DNA from: Akkermansia muciniphila
GTDB lineage: Bacteria > Verrucomicrobiota > Verrucomicrobiia > Verrucomicrobiales > Akkermansiaceae
NCBI GenBank assembly: GCA_945874895.1
Contig: CAMCIC010000008.1
Span: 62,001-126,000, forward strand
Direction of reading: 5' to 3'
Length of the DNA stretch: 64,000 bases
A program made the position numbers and the translations under genes. Below the pieces are notes generated by a model. That model made no database searches and was not told the DNA's origin. It saw only the letters and a program-made list of their open reading frames with translations. Position 1 is the first letter of the stretch; each line of letters opens with the position of its first letter. Below are positions 47,223-56,550 of the stretch, piece by piece.

Positions 47223-47575
47223 TCCGCCGCAATGATCTTGCACGACGGGCACTCGCCGATGAGTGGCAGGACGTGCGGCGTCGAATCGATCTGCCCACAC
47301 GCCTCAGCGATCACATCCGCGGCAACCGCGGTCTATGGTTTGCCGGTTCGGCCGCTCTCGGCCTCGTGGCCAGTTCATGGTTCCGCAAAAAAGCTCCATC
47401 CCACCCGAGTGTCACTCCTCCTCGCAAAAGCCTGATCGGCTTGGTTCTCACAAGCGCCTTCACTCTCGCCAAACCCGCGATCAAATCTTGGCTGTGGAGC
47501 GAATTTCAAAAACGCTATCTGTCTCGACAGCCCCTCTCCCCCCGCACAGGCGGCATACGCCATTTCCAAGATTGA
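47183..47575 (+). CDS. hypothetical membrane protein (YqjK-like position)
   Basis: Start MDAKPQNAELEELIRRNDLARRALADEW at 47183, overlapping the previous gene; third gene of the DUF883 cassette. Confidence 0.6.
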   Translation: MDAKPQNAELEELIRRNDLARRALADEWQDVRRRIDLPTRLSDHIRGNRGLWFAGSAALGLVASSWFRKKAPSHPSVTPPRKSLIGLVLTSAFTLAKPAIKSWLWSEFQKRYLSRQPLSPRTGGIRHFQD

Positions 47576-47605
47576 TTTTTCCCCATCGAACTCTACAAAC
47601 ATTCC

Positions 47606-48685
47606 ATGTCACACACCGTTCTCGATCACGTTGACCAATATCTCCGCCTCGGCCAGGAATATGGTTGCTCCGATGTGCACCTCGCCACGGCATATCCACC
47701 TGCTTGGAGGCGAAATGGCCAACTCCAGCCGATCTGGGAAGATCACCCGCCACTCACCGAAGAGCAAGCCATGCAACTGGCAAAATCATTCCTCGGGGAA
47801 GCAGAATGGAAACGGCTCGATGAAAGAGGCGATGTGGATTTCGCCTACGACAATGGTGAGGGCCGCTTCCGCGCTTCCGTCGTGCGTCAGCGACTCGGGC
47901 TCGACATGGTCTTCCGTATCATCAGCACGAATATCCGTAGCATTCAAGACATCGGCCTGCCGATCGATCACATCGTGCCCCTCACCCGTTACCACAATGG
48001 CTTGGTGCTCGTGACCGGTTCAGTCGGTTCGGGAAAATCCACCACTCTTGCCGCTTTGATCGACTTCATCAATCGCGATCGCGAGGACCACATTCTCACC
48101 CTAGAGGATCCGATTGAGTATGTCTTCGACTCACAAAGCTGCCACGTCAACCAACGCGAAGTCCACTCTCACACCGAGTCGTTTGCCAAGGCGCTGCGTG
48201 GAGCTCTGCGGGAAGATCCTGATGTCATCATGGTGGGTGAGATGCGCGACCTAGAAACCATCCAGTTGGCTCTTACCGCTGCGGAAACAGGTCACTTGGT
48301 TCTCGGCACCTTGCACACCGGCAACGCTCCACGCACACTGGACCGGATTCTGGACGTATTCCCCACAGATCAGCGCGACCAGATTCGTATCATGGTGTCC
48401 GAATCCCTTCGTGGTATCCTCTCCCAACAATTGGTTCCCAAGGCCGATGGATCGGGGCGAGTGCTGGCGCTCGAGCTGCTCGTCAATACGCCGGCCGTGG
48501 CAAACTGCATTCGCGAGGGTAAGACCTTCATGCTGCCCGGCGTGATGCAGACCGGCAAAAACGTCGGCATGATCACCATGGATGAATCGCTGCGCAGACT
48601 CTACGTGCAAGGCGTCATTACTCCTGACGAATGCCTCTATCGAGCCGAGGACAAGATCCAAATGCGCGCTTTTTTCCAATCCTAA
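47606..48685 (+). CDS. type IV pilus twitching ATPase, PilT/PilU family (copy 1)
   Basis: GSVGSGKSTTLAALIDFIN, ILTLEDPIEYVF, GALREDPDVIMVGEMRDLETIQLALTAAETGHLVLGTLHT. Confidence 0.93.
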   Translation: MSHTVLDHVDQYLRLGQEYGCSDVHLATAYPPAWRRNGQLQPIWEDHPPLTEEQAMQLAKSFLGEAEWKRLDERGDVDFAYDNGEGRFRASVVRQRLGLDMVFRIISTNIRSIQDIGLPIDHIVPLTRYHNGLVLVTGSVGSGKSTTLAALIDFINRDREDHILTLEDPIEYVFDSQSCHVNQREVHSHTESFAKALRGALREDPDVIMVGEMRDLETIQLALTAAETGHLVLGTLHTGNAPRTLDRILDVFPTDQRDQIRIMVSESLRGILSQQLVPKADGSGRVLALELLVNTPAVANCIREGKTFMLPGVMQTGKNVGMITMDESLRRLYVQGVITPDECLYRAEDKIQMRAFFQS

Positions 48686-48734
48686 TGTTTCACGATTGAA
48701 TCAACTTTTTCTTATTTCTTTACTTTTTTGACTC

Positions 48735-49844
48735 ATGGCCCGTATCGATGCCTTATTCCAATATCTGGTCGAATCCAAAGGCTCCGACCTTCACCTTTCC
48801 GAGGGACAACCGCCGAAAATCCGCGTTCACGGGGGCATTCACGCCGTCCCCGATCAGCCCATACTCACGGGTGAAGATTTTCGCGCGCTGTTGGCCGAAA
48901 TTTGTGATCCGAAAGCGTTTGAAAAATACCTCAAGAGCGGCGACCTCGACTTCGCTTACGCGATGGACGAGGCATCACGATTCCGCTGCAACTATCTCAA
49001 ACAAAAGAACGGTCTCGCCGCTGTGTTCCGTCTGATCCCTACGGAAATCATGTCTCTCGAGTCACTGGGCGTTCCCCAAGTGGTCAAAGAGTTCGGACAC
49101 ATGCGCTCCGGCTTGGTGTTGGTCACCGGCCCCACAGGTTCCGGCAAATCGACCACACTTGCGGCCCTACTTGACTACATCAATACCAATTTCGCCCGCC
49201 ACATTATCACGATTGAGGAACCGATCGAGTTCGTGCATCGCAACAAGCGCTCGATCCTGACACAGCGTGAGGTGCCGATCCAGACGCCATCCTTTGCTGA
49301 TGGTCTGCGCGCCGCACTTCGGGAAGATGCCGACATCGTTCTCGTAGGCGAGATGCGTGACTTGGAAACCATTTCGCTCGCTCTCACTGCCGCGGAAACC
49401 GGCCTTCTGGTGTTCGGCACTTTGCACACGAACAACGCCCGTAAAACCGTGGACCGGATCATCGACGTATTCCCCGCAGATCAGCAATCACAAGTTCGCA
49501 CCATGCTCGCAGCCTCATTGCGGGGCGTGCTAGCGCAGTTGCTATGCCGTCGTTGCGACAAGCCTGGACGGACCGCAGTGCACGAAATCATGTTCGCCAC
49601 GCCTGCAGTTTCCGCCATCATTCGTGAGGGTGCCACACAAAAACTCAACGACGTCATCACGGGCGGCAAGAGCGAGGGAATGCAGTTCATGGACGAATCC
49701 ATCTGGTCCAAACTGCGCGAAGGCATGATTTCTCCGCAAGAGGCATACATGAAGGCCATCGACAAAAACCGCTTCAAGAAATTCCTCCCGCCCGAACTTG
49801 CCGCGCTCGGCAATGCTTCCGGAGAAGCACAGGGCGCGCAATGA
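48735..49844 (+). CDS. pilT: type IV pilus twitching ATPase, PilT family (copy 2)
   Basis: GPTGSGKSTTLAALLDYIN, IITIEEPIEFVH, AALREDADIVLVGEMRDLETISLALTAAETGLLVFGTLHTNNA. Confidence 0.94.
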   Translation: MARIDALFQYLVESKGSDLHLSEGQPPKIRVHGGIHAVPDQPILTGEDFRALLAEICDPKAFEKYLKSGDLDFAYAMDEASRFRCNYLKQKNGLAAVFRLIPTEIMSLESLGVPQVVKEFGHMRSGLVLVTGPTGSGKSTTLAALLDYINTNFARHIITIEEPIEFVHRNKRSILTQREVPIQTPSFADGLRAALREDADIVLVGEMRDLETISLALTAAETGLLVFGTLHTNNARKTVDRIIDVFPADQQSQVRTMLAASLRGVLAQLLCRRCDKPGRTAVHEIMFATPAVSAIIREGATQKLNDVITGGKSEGMQFMDESIWSKLREGMISPQEAYMKAIDKNRFKKFLPPELAALGNASGEAQGAQ

Positions 49845-50032
49845 CATGATCTCCACTTCCCGTTGCCTGAGCATGATGCGCGGACTTCCCTCTGTGAGGC
49901 AGATTTCCCCTAGCGCTGCTCCTCAGCGTTTTGATATCAAACGATCCCCTGATCTCTCATGAATCGCACCGCTCTGATGCCTGTCATTGGTATGGTCCAG
50001 ACCTTTTCTCATTGATCGAAAAAAAACGCCCC

Positions 50033-50887
50033 ATGCTCATCATCAATCAGGAACCTGTCGATCCATCGCTAATCGAAGATGCCTTTCAACGCATCAAGAC
50101 CACAGCGGAAATGCTCACTGATGTTTCCTGTTGCGAACGTGATGAGGAGTTTTTCGCCCAAGCAGAAAAGGAAGTCATCGATGGAATCCTTCTCGCCCAG
50201 GAAGCAGAAAAACGCCATCCCAAGCTCGACGAGGCAGAAGTAAAAACCGCCATGGAAGCCGCCCTTCGCCAGTGGCGTGAGAACGGCGCATCGTGGGAAC
50301 TCATCGAAAAACATCACGCGCAAATCCACCAAGAGACGACAGCCGCCTTGCGGATGGAGCGCTTTACGCAGGATCTCTTTGCGGACATAGGTGAACCCAC
50401 GGATCGGGAGCTAGAACACTATTACCAAGAGCACCAGCAAGAATTTTTCCAGCCACCGGCGGTGCACGCTCTGCACCTGTTGCGTTTTCCCGATCACGCT
50501 CATCCGTGGCATGTGTATCGCGAATTGCTGGTGCTGCGACAGCAAGTGATGGAAGGTGCGGACTTCGCCACGCTCGCGCGTGAACATACCGAAAAACACA
50601 ACAAGGAAATCGATCTCGACTGGATCACCATGGAGCGGATTCTGCATCCGTTTGAAGCAATTTTGTTTTCTTTGAGAGAAAAGGAAATCAGTCCTATCAT
50701 CAGTCACGATAACGCGTTGCACCTCGTCTACCCTCTCGAAATCCGACCAGCTGTTCAGCTCGGACTTGAGGAAAAATCCGAAGAAATTCGGCAACGCCTG
50801 CTACTAGAAAAAAAACAAGGCGTGCTGCGTGAATTGGCAATGTCGCTGCGCAACTGTGCCCTCATCGAAAGGAGCGAAGACTCCTGA
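50033..50887 (+). CDS. parvulin-type peptidyl-prolyl isomerase without an evident signal peptide
   Basis: N-terminal helical region, then AVHALHLLRFPDHAHP...LVLRQQVMEGADFATLAREHTEKHNKEIDLDWITMERILHPFEAILFSLREKEISPIISHDNALHLVYPLE (PpiC-like). Confidence 0.75.
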   Translation: MLIINQEPVDPSLIEDAFQRIKTTAEMLTDVSCCERDEEFFAQAEKEVIDGILLAQEAEKRHPKLDEAEVKTAMEAALRQWRENGASWELIEKHHAQIHQETTAALRMERFTQDLFADIGEPTDRELEHYYQEHQQEFFQPPAVHALHLLRFPDHAHPWHVYRELLVLRQQVMEGADFATLAREHTEKHNKEIDLDWITMERILHPFEAILFSLREKEISPIISHDNALHLVYPLEIRPAVQLGLEEKSEEIRQRLLLEKKQGVLRELAMSLRNCALIERSEDS

Positions 50888-50891
50888 TTCG

Positions 50892-51737
50892 CTAGGCTGT
50901 GAGCGTTCGACGGCGCAATAATACCCCATACTTGGGACTGAACAACCAACTTAACAAAAACAATAGACCGAGCACCATCACAATGGCAGGCCCCGATGTG
51001 AGATGCAAGGGCACGGAAATGATCACTGCCATCACAGCCCCCACCGCCCCCAGAACACCACCGCCCCAGAACAATGCCGAAGTACGATCGGTAAAGAGTG
51101 AAATTGTCGCCGCAGGCGTCACCAAAAGACCCACCGATAAGACGCATCCCACAGCCTGCAGCGATGCCACCAAAGACATGACCATCAAGGCAAACAGCAG
51201 ATACTGCACGAAACGCACCGGCACTCCCTGCGCCGCGGCGACGTTCGGTTCAAACAAGGCCACCAGAATGGGACGCATGAAAAGATTGGCCAGCACGAGG
51301 GTCAGGACGCCTATGCCGAACACGGTCCAGAGATCCGCGTTGGATACCGCGTTGATGTCACCGAACAGCCAATGCTCGAGCTCCTGGCGAACGCCGAGTC
51401 GCGGCAGCAAGGCCACACCACCTGCAAAGGCGGAGGTGTAAAGTACCGCGAGAGCCGTCCCCTGCGCAACGCGGTTGCCACGCGAGATCGCCACGGATCC
51501 CAAGCCCACGATCAAGGCCGCGATCAGAGCACCAAGAAACGCATTCAGCTGCGTAAGCGCTCCAGTGATCATGATCGCCACCGCAATGCCAGGCAACATC
51601 GTATGAGAAAGTGCGCTGACCGACAGAGCCGTGCGGCGAAGGATCACGAAACCGCTAAAAAAACCGTTGGTAAAGCCGACTAGGGCCGCTGCTGCCAGCG
51701 CCCTTTGAAAAAATGCATGATCGAGCATGTCCCACAT
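50892..51737 (-). CDS. zinc/manganese-type ABC transporter permease (ZnuB/MntB family)
   Basis: FFQRALAAAALVGFTNGFFSGFVILRRTALSVSALSHTMLPGIAVAIMITG...LVTPAATISLFTDR; start ATG 51737 or 51728. Confidence 0.88.
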   Translation of the reverse strand: MWDMLDHAFFQRALAAAALVGFTNGFFSGFVILRRTALSVSALSHTMLPGIAVAIMITGALTQLNAFLGALIAALIVGLGSVAISRGNRVAQGTALAVLYTSAFAGGVALLPRLGVRQELEHWLFGDINAVSNADLWTVFGIGVLTLVLANLFMRPILVALFEPNVAAAQGVPVRFVQYLLFALMVMSLVASLQAVGCVLSVGLLVTPAATISLFTDRTSALFWGGGVLGAVGAVMAVIISVPLHLTSGPAIVMVLGLLFLLSWLFSPKYGVLLRRRTLTA

Positions 51738-51810
51738 CGTTCCGTGACTGTAGCAAAATGAGCCGAGCAAGCAAGCAAACATGAAGTTTGCTATGGGCTC
51801 ATCCAAGCAT

Positions 51811-52893
51811 TCACGCATCCAACAAATGAAGGAACATCGGTAGGATTTTGAGGAAAAGAGAATTTTTTCCCCCACGAGCGAGCTGATCGCCGATCAGCGT
51901 GCCGCAGTCATCACTACCCGCAGGAGCGAGTGAATCCGTGACATGATCCCCGATGCTCAGACGCATGTGAAGATGGGAAGCTGCCGCGGCGCGCGCGATC
52001 ACGATTTCCAATCCACCTCCGGCAATGACAAGAGCCCCCAGCGGCGCCGATGTTTCATCGGCCACCAATGTGACCTTAACTGGCTCACCTGTTTTTCGCT
52101 CCAAAGAAATCCCCTGCTTGTTGCCATTCTGCCTCGCCAGCACCAATTGCAACTCCATGCCTTGTCGCCAGCCAGCCTGTGTGGCCAACCAAGCAAGAAG
52201 TTGCAACGCGGAATTGCGATACTGCGGGTGATACGTGATTTTCACTTCATCCACATGCGGCAAAGCCTTTTGCGCAAGCGGATCATCGAACATCGATGCC
52301 ACCGCCAAACGGAAGTGGTAGGTGCGGGTCCACGCGAGGTCCTGCACCACCAGCACGCGACCGGAGGAAATCGCATCTTCGATCACACGGAACGACACCA
52401 ACGGATTTTCCCAATCACTGCTATCGAAAACAAACCGATCGATGACCGAATAGAGCCGTTCCTCGAAAATAGAAGAAAGCTCACCCTGCCACCAGAGGAT
52501 CAGGGGAAGGTCACTCGTAAGATGGGCGAAAACGGTATTGCGCAAGCGACCCTTTGACACACCGGTGAGAGAAAAAGAAATCTGCTCGCAGCACACAGAT
52601 TTTTTACCACCGCTGAGATGGCAATGGGCAGTGATCCACGCACGGATGGAAGCATCTTTCACCTCGCGGTTCATTTCCACCAGCAGCGCCCGGCAGGCAT
52701 GCTCTCGTGTGAGTTCGCGCACGATGGCCGAGTTCCTGTCAAGCGATCCCTGTTTTTCCGAATACACGCAGAGATTGATCAGGCAGGCATTGGTGCGCGC
52801 CTCATCCTGCGCCCACAATTGCCGCAAGGCCTTGTGAATGTTGTCCACGGCCACTTCCTGCCCTAACTCCGGATCCATTGTGAAATGACTCAT
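51811..52893 (-). CDS. opcA: OpcA-like glucose-6-phosphate dehydrogenase assembly protein
   Basis: Directly downstream of zwf; LINLCVYSE...TSDLPLILWWQGEL...VIDRFVFDSSDW matches the OpcA pattern. Confidence 0.82.
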   Translation of the reverse strand: MSHFTMDPELGQEVAVDNIHKALRQLWAQDEARTNACLINLCVYSEKQGSLDRNSAIVRELTREHACRALLVEMNREVKDASIRAWITAHCHLSGGKKSVCCEQISFSLTGVSKGRLRNTVFAHLTSDLPLILWWQGELSSIFEERLYSVIDRFVFDSSDWENPLVSFRVIEDAISSGRVLVVQDLAWTRTYHFRLAVASMFDDPLAQKALPHVDEVKITYHPQYRNSALQLLAWLATQAGWRQGMELQLVLARQNGNKQGISLERKTGEPVKVTLVADETSAPLGALVIAGGGLEIVIARAAAASHLHMRLSIGDHVTDSLAPAGSDDCGTLIGDQLARGGKNSLFLKILPMFLHLLDA

Positions 52894-52904
52894 ACGAACC
52901 TTCG

Positions 52905-54437
52905 TTAGATTCTACGCCAGTGGTTGCCATCTTCGTGAAGAAGATCGTCTGCCTCTTTCGGTCCCCATGCGCCCGCAACGTATTCCGCCATCGGAATGGC
53001 AACTCCACTCTGGTGCCAGGCCTGCTCGATGCAATCGATGAATTTCCATGCCTCCTCCACTTCATCGCGTCGCGCGAACAAGGTGGCATCACCGGCAATG
53101 GCGTCCAACAAGAGTCGTTCGTAGGCTTCAGGGCTGGGTTTGCCAAAGCTGGTACTGTATTGAAAGTCCATCTTTACCGGCTCAAGGCGCAGGCTCGTGC
53201 CAGGAATCTTGGAAATCATCCGCAGAGAAATCCCCTCATCAGGCTGAATGCGGATCGCAAGCACATTGCCGCCTGTGGCATTCATCGAAGCTGTGTTGAA
53301 CAGCACGCCCGGCGGCGACTTAAAATGCACGGAAATTTCCGTCGCCTTTTTCGGCAATTGTTTGCCCACGCGGATGTAGAAGGGCACACCACTCCAGCGC
53401 CAGGTATCGATCATCAGGCGCAGGGCGACATAGGATTCCGTCATCGATTCGGGATCGACGCGGTCTTCCTCGCGATAACCCGGCACCACCTTCCCGCTGA
53501 CACTGCCCTTGGTGTATTGCGCACGCACCACATTCGCAGCGACTTTTTCTGGTGTGTCCCACTTGCGCAGCGAACGGATGACTTTGACTTTTTCATCGCG
53601 CACACCATCGGCACTGAGATCCGTAGGCGGCTCCATAGCGACGAGGCTGAGCAACTGTAGCAAATGGTTTTGCACCATGTCGCGCAGCGCGCCGGACTTG
53701 TCGTAATAGCCGCCACGTCCGCCCTCCATGCCAAGATTTTCTGAACAGGTGATCTGCACTTGTTCAATGTATCGGCTGTTCCAGAGAGGCTCGAAAATGG
53801 CATTGGCGAAACGCAGCACCATCAGGTTTTGCGCGGTTTCTTTCCCAAGATAATGATCGATGCGATAGGTATCTCGCTCATGAAAGGTCTGATTGACCAC
53901 TTGATTCAGATGCTGCGCGGTGCTGAGGTCCGTGCCAAAAGGTTTTTCTACAATCACGCGAGACCAGCAACCTTCTTTTGCCTGATTGAGGCCTGACTGC
54001 TTCAAATGAGAGAGAATATCGTCAAAAAATTCTGGAGCGCTGGCGATATAAAACAATCGATTGCCCTTGCCACCGCGATCCCGATCAATCTCATCAAGGG
54101 TGTCAGCAAGACGGCGATAGCCATCCGCGTCGGTGAACTCGCTCTGATGATAATGGATGTTGGGGGCGAACGAAGCCCAGACTTCATCGTCGTGCCCATT
54201 GCGCGAGACCTTACGGTTCAATTCCTCAAGACCTTGACGAAAAACATCATCGGATTTTTCACGGCGGGCAAAGCCGATGATTTTGACTCCGGGCGGAAGT
54301 TCTCCATCGAGTGCTAGATTGTACAGTGCGGGCACCAATTTGCGGTGGGTCAAATCTCCGGTCGCACCGAAAATCACCACCGTGCATGGCTCGGGGCGGG
54401 TGCGTGATACCAAATCTTCTCGAAACGGATTGCTCAT
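52905..54437 (-). CDS. zwf: glucose-6-phosphate 1-dehydrogenase
   Basis: VIFGATGDLTHRKLVPALYNL...RVIVEKPFGTDLSTAQHLN...YRIDHYLGKETAQNLMVLRFAN. Confidence 0.97.
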   Translation of the reverse strand: MSNPFREDLVSRTRPEPCTVVIFGATGDLTHRKLVPALYNLALDGELPPGVKIIGFARREKSDDVFRQGLEELNRKVSRNGHDDEVWASFAPNIHYHQSEFTDADGYRRLADTLDEIDRDRGGKGNRLFYIASAPEFFDDILSHLKQSGLNQAKEGCWSRVIVEKPFGTDLSTAQHLNQVVNQTFHERDTYRIDHYLGKETAQNLMVLRFANAIFEPLWNSRYIEQVQITCSENLGMEGGRGGYYDKSGALRDMVQNHLLQLLSLVAMEPPTDLSADGVRDEKVKVIRSLRKWDTPEKVAANVVRAQYTKGSVSGKVVPGYREEDRVDPESMTESYVALRLMIDTWRWSGVPFYIRVGKQLPKKATEISVHFKSPPGVLFNTASMNATGGNVLAIRIQPDEGISLRMISKIPGTSLRLEPVKMDFQYSTSFGKPSPEAYERLLLDAIAGDATLFARRDEVEEAWKFIDCIEQAWHQSGVAIPMAEYVAGAWGPKEADDLLHEDGNHWRRI

Positions 54438-54530
54438 GGGCGGGAGGAGAGTTCACCGCAAAGTTGCGCGGCATGAAAGCAGAAATTGTGTTCGTATGGG
54501 GAAAGTTGCTCCTGAGCGGGGCAGCCCTCG

Positions 54531-55448
54531 TCAAAACGAATAACGCAGATTGATCGCGCTGAAGGGCGCAGTTTCCAAATCCTCATCTTTGATCACGCGA
54601 TGATTCGCGTCCTGCAATTCCACTTCTCCCGACAGGTTGACGCCACCTCTTAACGAGAGAGTCAGATGATCGGTAAGTTGATAGATGACCGATGCCGCTG
54701 TCTGCCAGCCATTGATGTTGACGCGATTGACCGCCGAATCGTCAAGATCCCAAGCCCCGCCACTCGGGTAGGCGCTGAGGCTGAGAGTCAGTCGCTCCGT
54801 AGCATGCCATCCGATGACTGCGAATGGCGGTGTCATTTGCACGATGAAAGGCTCACACTTCCAGATGAAACCCAAGGCCGGTACGATCATGTTGTCATCC
54901 GCCGCATAACGACCAAACACCCCACCAGCCAGGCTGAGATTCTCTTGGACACGATAGTTGATCAGCCCGAGCCCCGTGAACTCAACATCATCCCATGAGA
55001 TACCACGAAAATCCGTGCCCAGCCCTGGTGTGACAAATCCCAGCGCCGACCAAGGATTGTTTTCCGGCCTCCATGCCACCGTGATCTGAGCCTCTAAGGT
55101 ATGCAGCGTCTCATCTTGCAAGCCGCCAAATTCATGAAAATCCACATCCGTGAGCGCGTAGCCGATGGATCCCGCGACCAGAAAATCGCCCCACTTCTTC
55201 GCCACGATAGGAGCGATCGTGCGCAACTCCATGAAATCAAGGCCGCCCGGCTGACTTTGAAATTCTTGATGATCCACGACCGACAGGTCTGCCACGAAGC
55301 CCGGTTGCCCGAAACCAAAGGCCGCGGGGTCGATCATGCCCATGCGTTTCTCACGACTGGGTGGCTGCAAAATTTCCTCTGACTTAGCGAACAAGGGCGA
55401 TGACAAAAAACAGAAACCAAGAGACAGAAACAAGGGAATGGCTTTCAT
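54531..55448 (-). CDS. outer-membrane beta-barrel-like protein (DUF6268-like)
   Basis: Signal peptide MKAIPLFLSLGFCFLSSPLFAKS; alternating beta-strand pattern ending in ...APFSAINLRYSF (terminal aromatic). Confidence 0.7.
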   Translation of the reverse strand: MKAIPLFLSLGFCFLSSPLFAKSEEILQPPSREKRMGMIDPAAFGFGQPGFVADLSVVDHQEFQSQPGGLDFMELRTIAPIVAKKWGDFLVAGSIGYALTDVDFHEFGGLQDETLHTLEAQITVAWRPENNPWSALGFVTPGLGTDFRGISWDDVEFTGLGLINYRVQENLSLAGGVFGRYAADDNMIVPALGFIWKCEPFIVQMTPPFAVIGWHATERLTLSLSAYPSGGAWDLDDSAVNRVNINGWQTAASVIYQLTDHLTLSLRGGVNLSGEVELQDANHRVIKDEDLETAPFSAINLRYSF

Positions 55449-55501
55449 AAATTCGTGAAGCAACGGCGAAACATACAGCAAATGGCGAGGGCAGCAACCA
55501 A

Positions 55502-55535
55502 CAAAAAAGCCCCCGCATGAAACCATGCGGAGGCT
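55502..55535 (-). terminator. intrinsic terminator downstream of the FKBP gene
   Basis: GCCtCCGCATG gttt CATGCGGgGGC followed by TTTTTTG on the - strand. Confidence 0.8.
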
Positions 55536-55554
55536 TTGCAAATAGAGCCTTCGA

Positions 55555-56367
55555 TTACTCGCCTTGCGGCACAGGCATGGGGAATCCGCCAGGGGCAGGC
55601 GCGGGAGCATCTTCGATGCCCACCAATTCCAATTCAAAAATCAACGCGCTATTGGGTCCCAGATCTGCGCTACCACGTTGTTCACCGTAAGCGAGCTCGG
55701 CGGGGATGAACAGTTTCCATTTAGCGCCAATCGGCATGGTGGTGATGGCTTCTTTGAATCCGGGGATGACCTGAAGAGTCATCGGCACGGGCTTGCCTTC
55801 GGGTGATTTATCGAACTCGGTGCCATCGATGAGAGTGCCGCGATAGTTCACAAGAAACTGCTTGTTGTCTTCCGCACCTTCTTTCGCGGGTTCGTATTTT
55901 TTATCGCCACCCTTGGTCAGTACTTCATACTGGAGTCCACTCTTGGTAGTGGTGACTTCCTTGCGTTTGCCGTTCTCGGCCAGAAAAGCCTTACCCGCAG
56001 CGAGATTCTTAGTGGACAACTCCTTTTCACGGGATTCCATCAAGGACTGCAATGCCATCATCGCAGTCTGGATGTCTTTCTCAGCAACTTCAGGTTCTTT
56101 GCCCGCCATCGCACTCATGAATCCTTTGACAAACTCGGCACTGTCAATGTCCGCCGAGTTGATCCCGAAACGACCGACTTGTTGAGCGAACTGACGACCG
56201 TTTTGAAAACCGAAACCGTAGGAGGTATTTTTTTTCACTTGGTCAGGTGCCATAGCAGGAGCAGCTGGTGCGGCAGGAGCCGTTGCGGGTGCTGCGGGTG
56301 CATCTTGAGCATTGAGCAGCATGGAAGTAGCGAGCATCAGCGCGCCGGTGATAGGGAATGACTTCAT
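55555..56367 (-). CDS. FKBP-type peptidyl-prolyl isomerase, secreted
   Basis: Signal peptide MKSFPITGALMLATSMLLNAQ; TTKSGLQYEVLTKG...VNYRGTLIDGTEFDKSPE...IPGFKEAITTMPIGAKWKLFIPAELAYGEQ. Confidence 0.94.
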   Translation of the reverse strand: MKSFPITGALMLATSMLLNAQDAPAAPATAPAAPAAPAMAPDQVKKNTSYGFGFQNGRQFAQQVGRFGINSADIDSAEFVKGFMSAMAGKEPEVAEKDIQTAMMALQSLMESREKELSTKNLAAGKAFLAENGKRKEVTTTKSGLQYEVLTKGGDKKYEPAKEGAEDNKQFLVNYRGTLIDGTEFDKSPEGKPVPMTLQVIPGFKEAITTMPIGAKWKLFIPAELAYGEQRGSADLGPNSALIFELELVGIEDAPAPAPGGFPMPVPQGE

Positions 56368-56550
56368 TTCAGTGGTTAGATGGTTGCTCCAGCAAGCTAG
56401 GCATTCAATGAGGCTTGTCGAGAGCAAAAAGCTTGATTTTTCGTCACATGCGAACACTCCGTTTTGCGCCGTGACTTTCCGCTTTGTCTGCTTTCACCCT
56501 TGCCACAAGCGTAAAGAACTGATTGCCTCGCGCGTCACCCAACTATCACC

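Noticed and set aside
48686-48705. Possible parS-like site (TGTTTCACGATTGAATCA)
   Set aside because: Only the left half matches the parS consensus TGTTTCACGTGAAACA; the right half is lost, and the gene parB is 3.6 kb away.
52920-53660. 246-aa + strand ORF
   Set aside because: Antisense to zwf; no motif.
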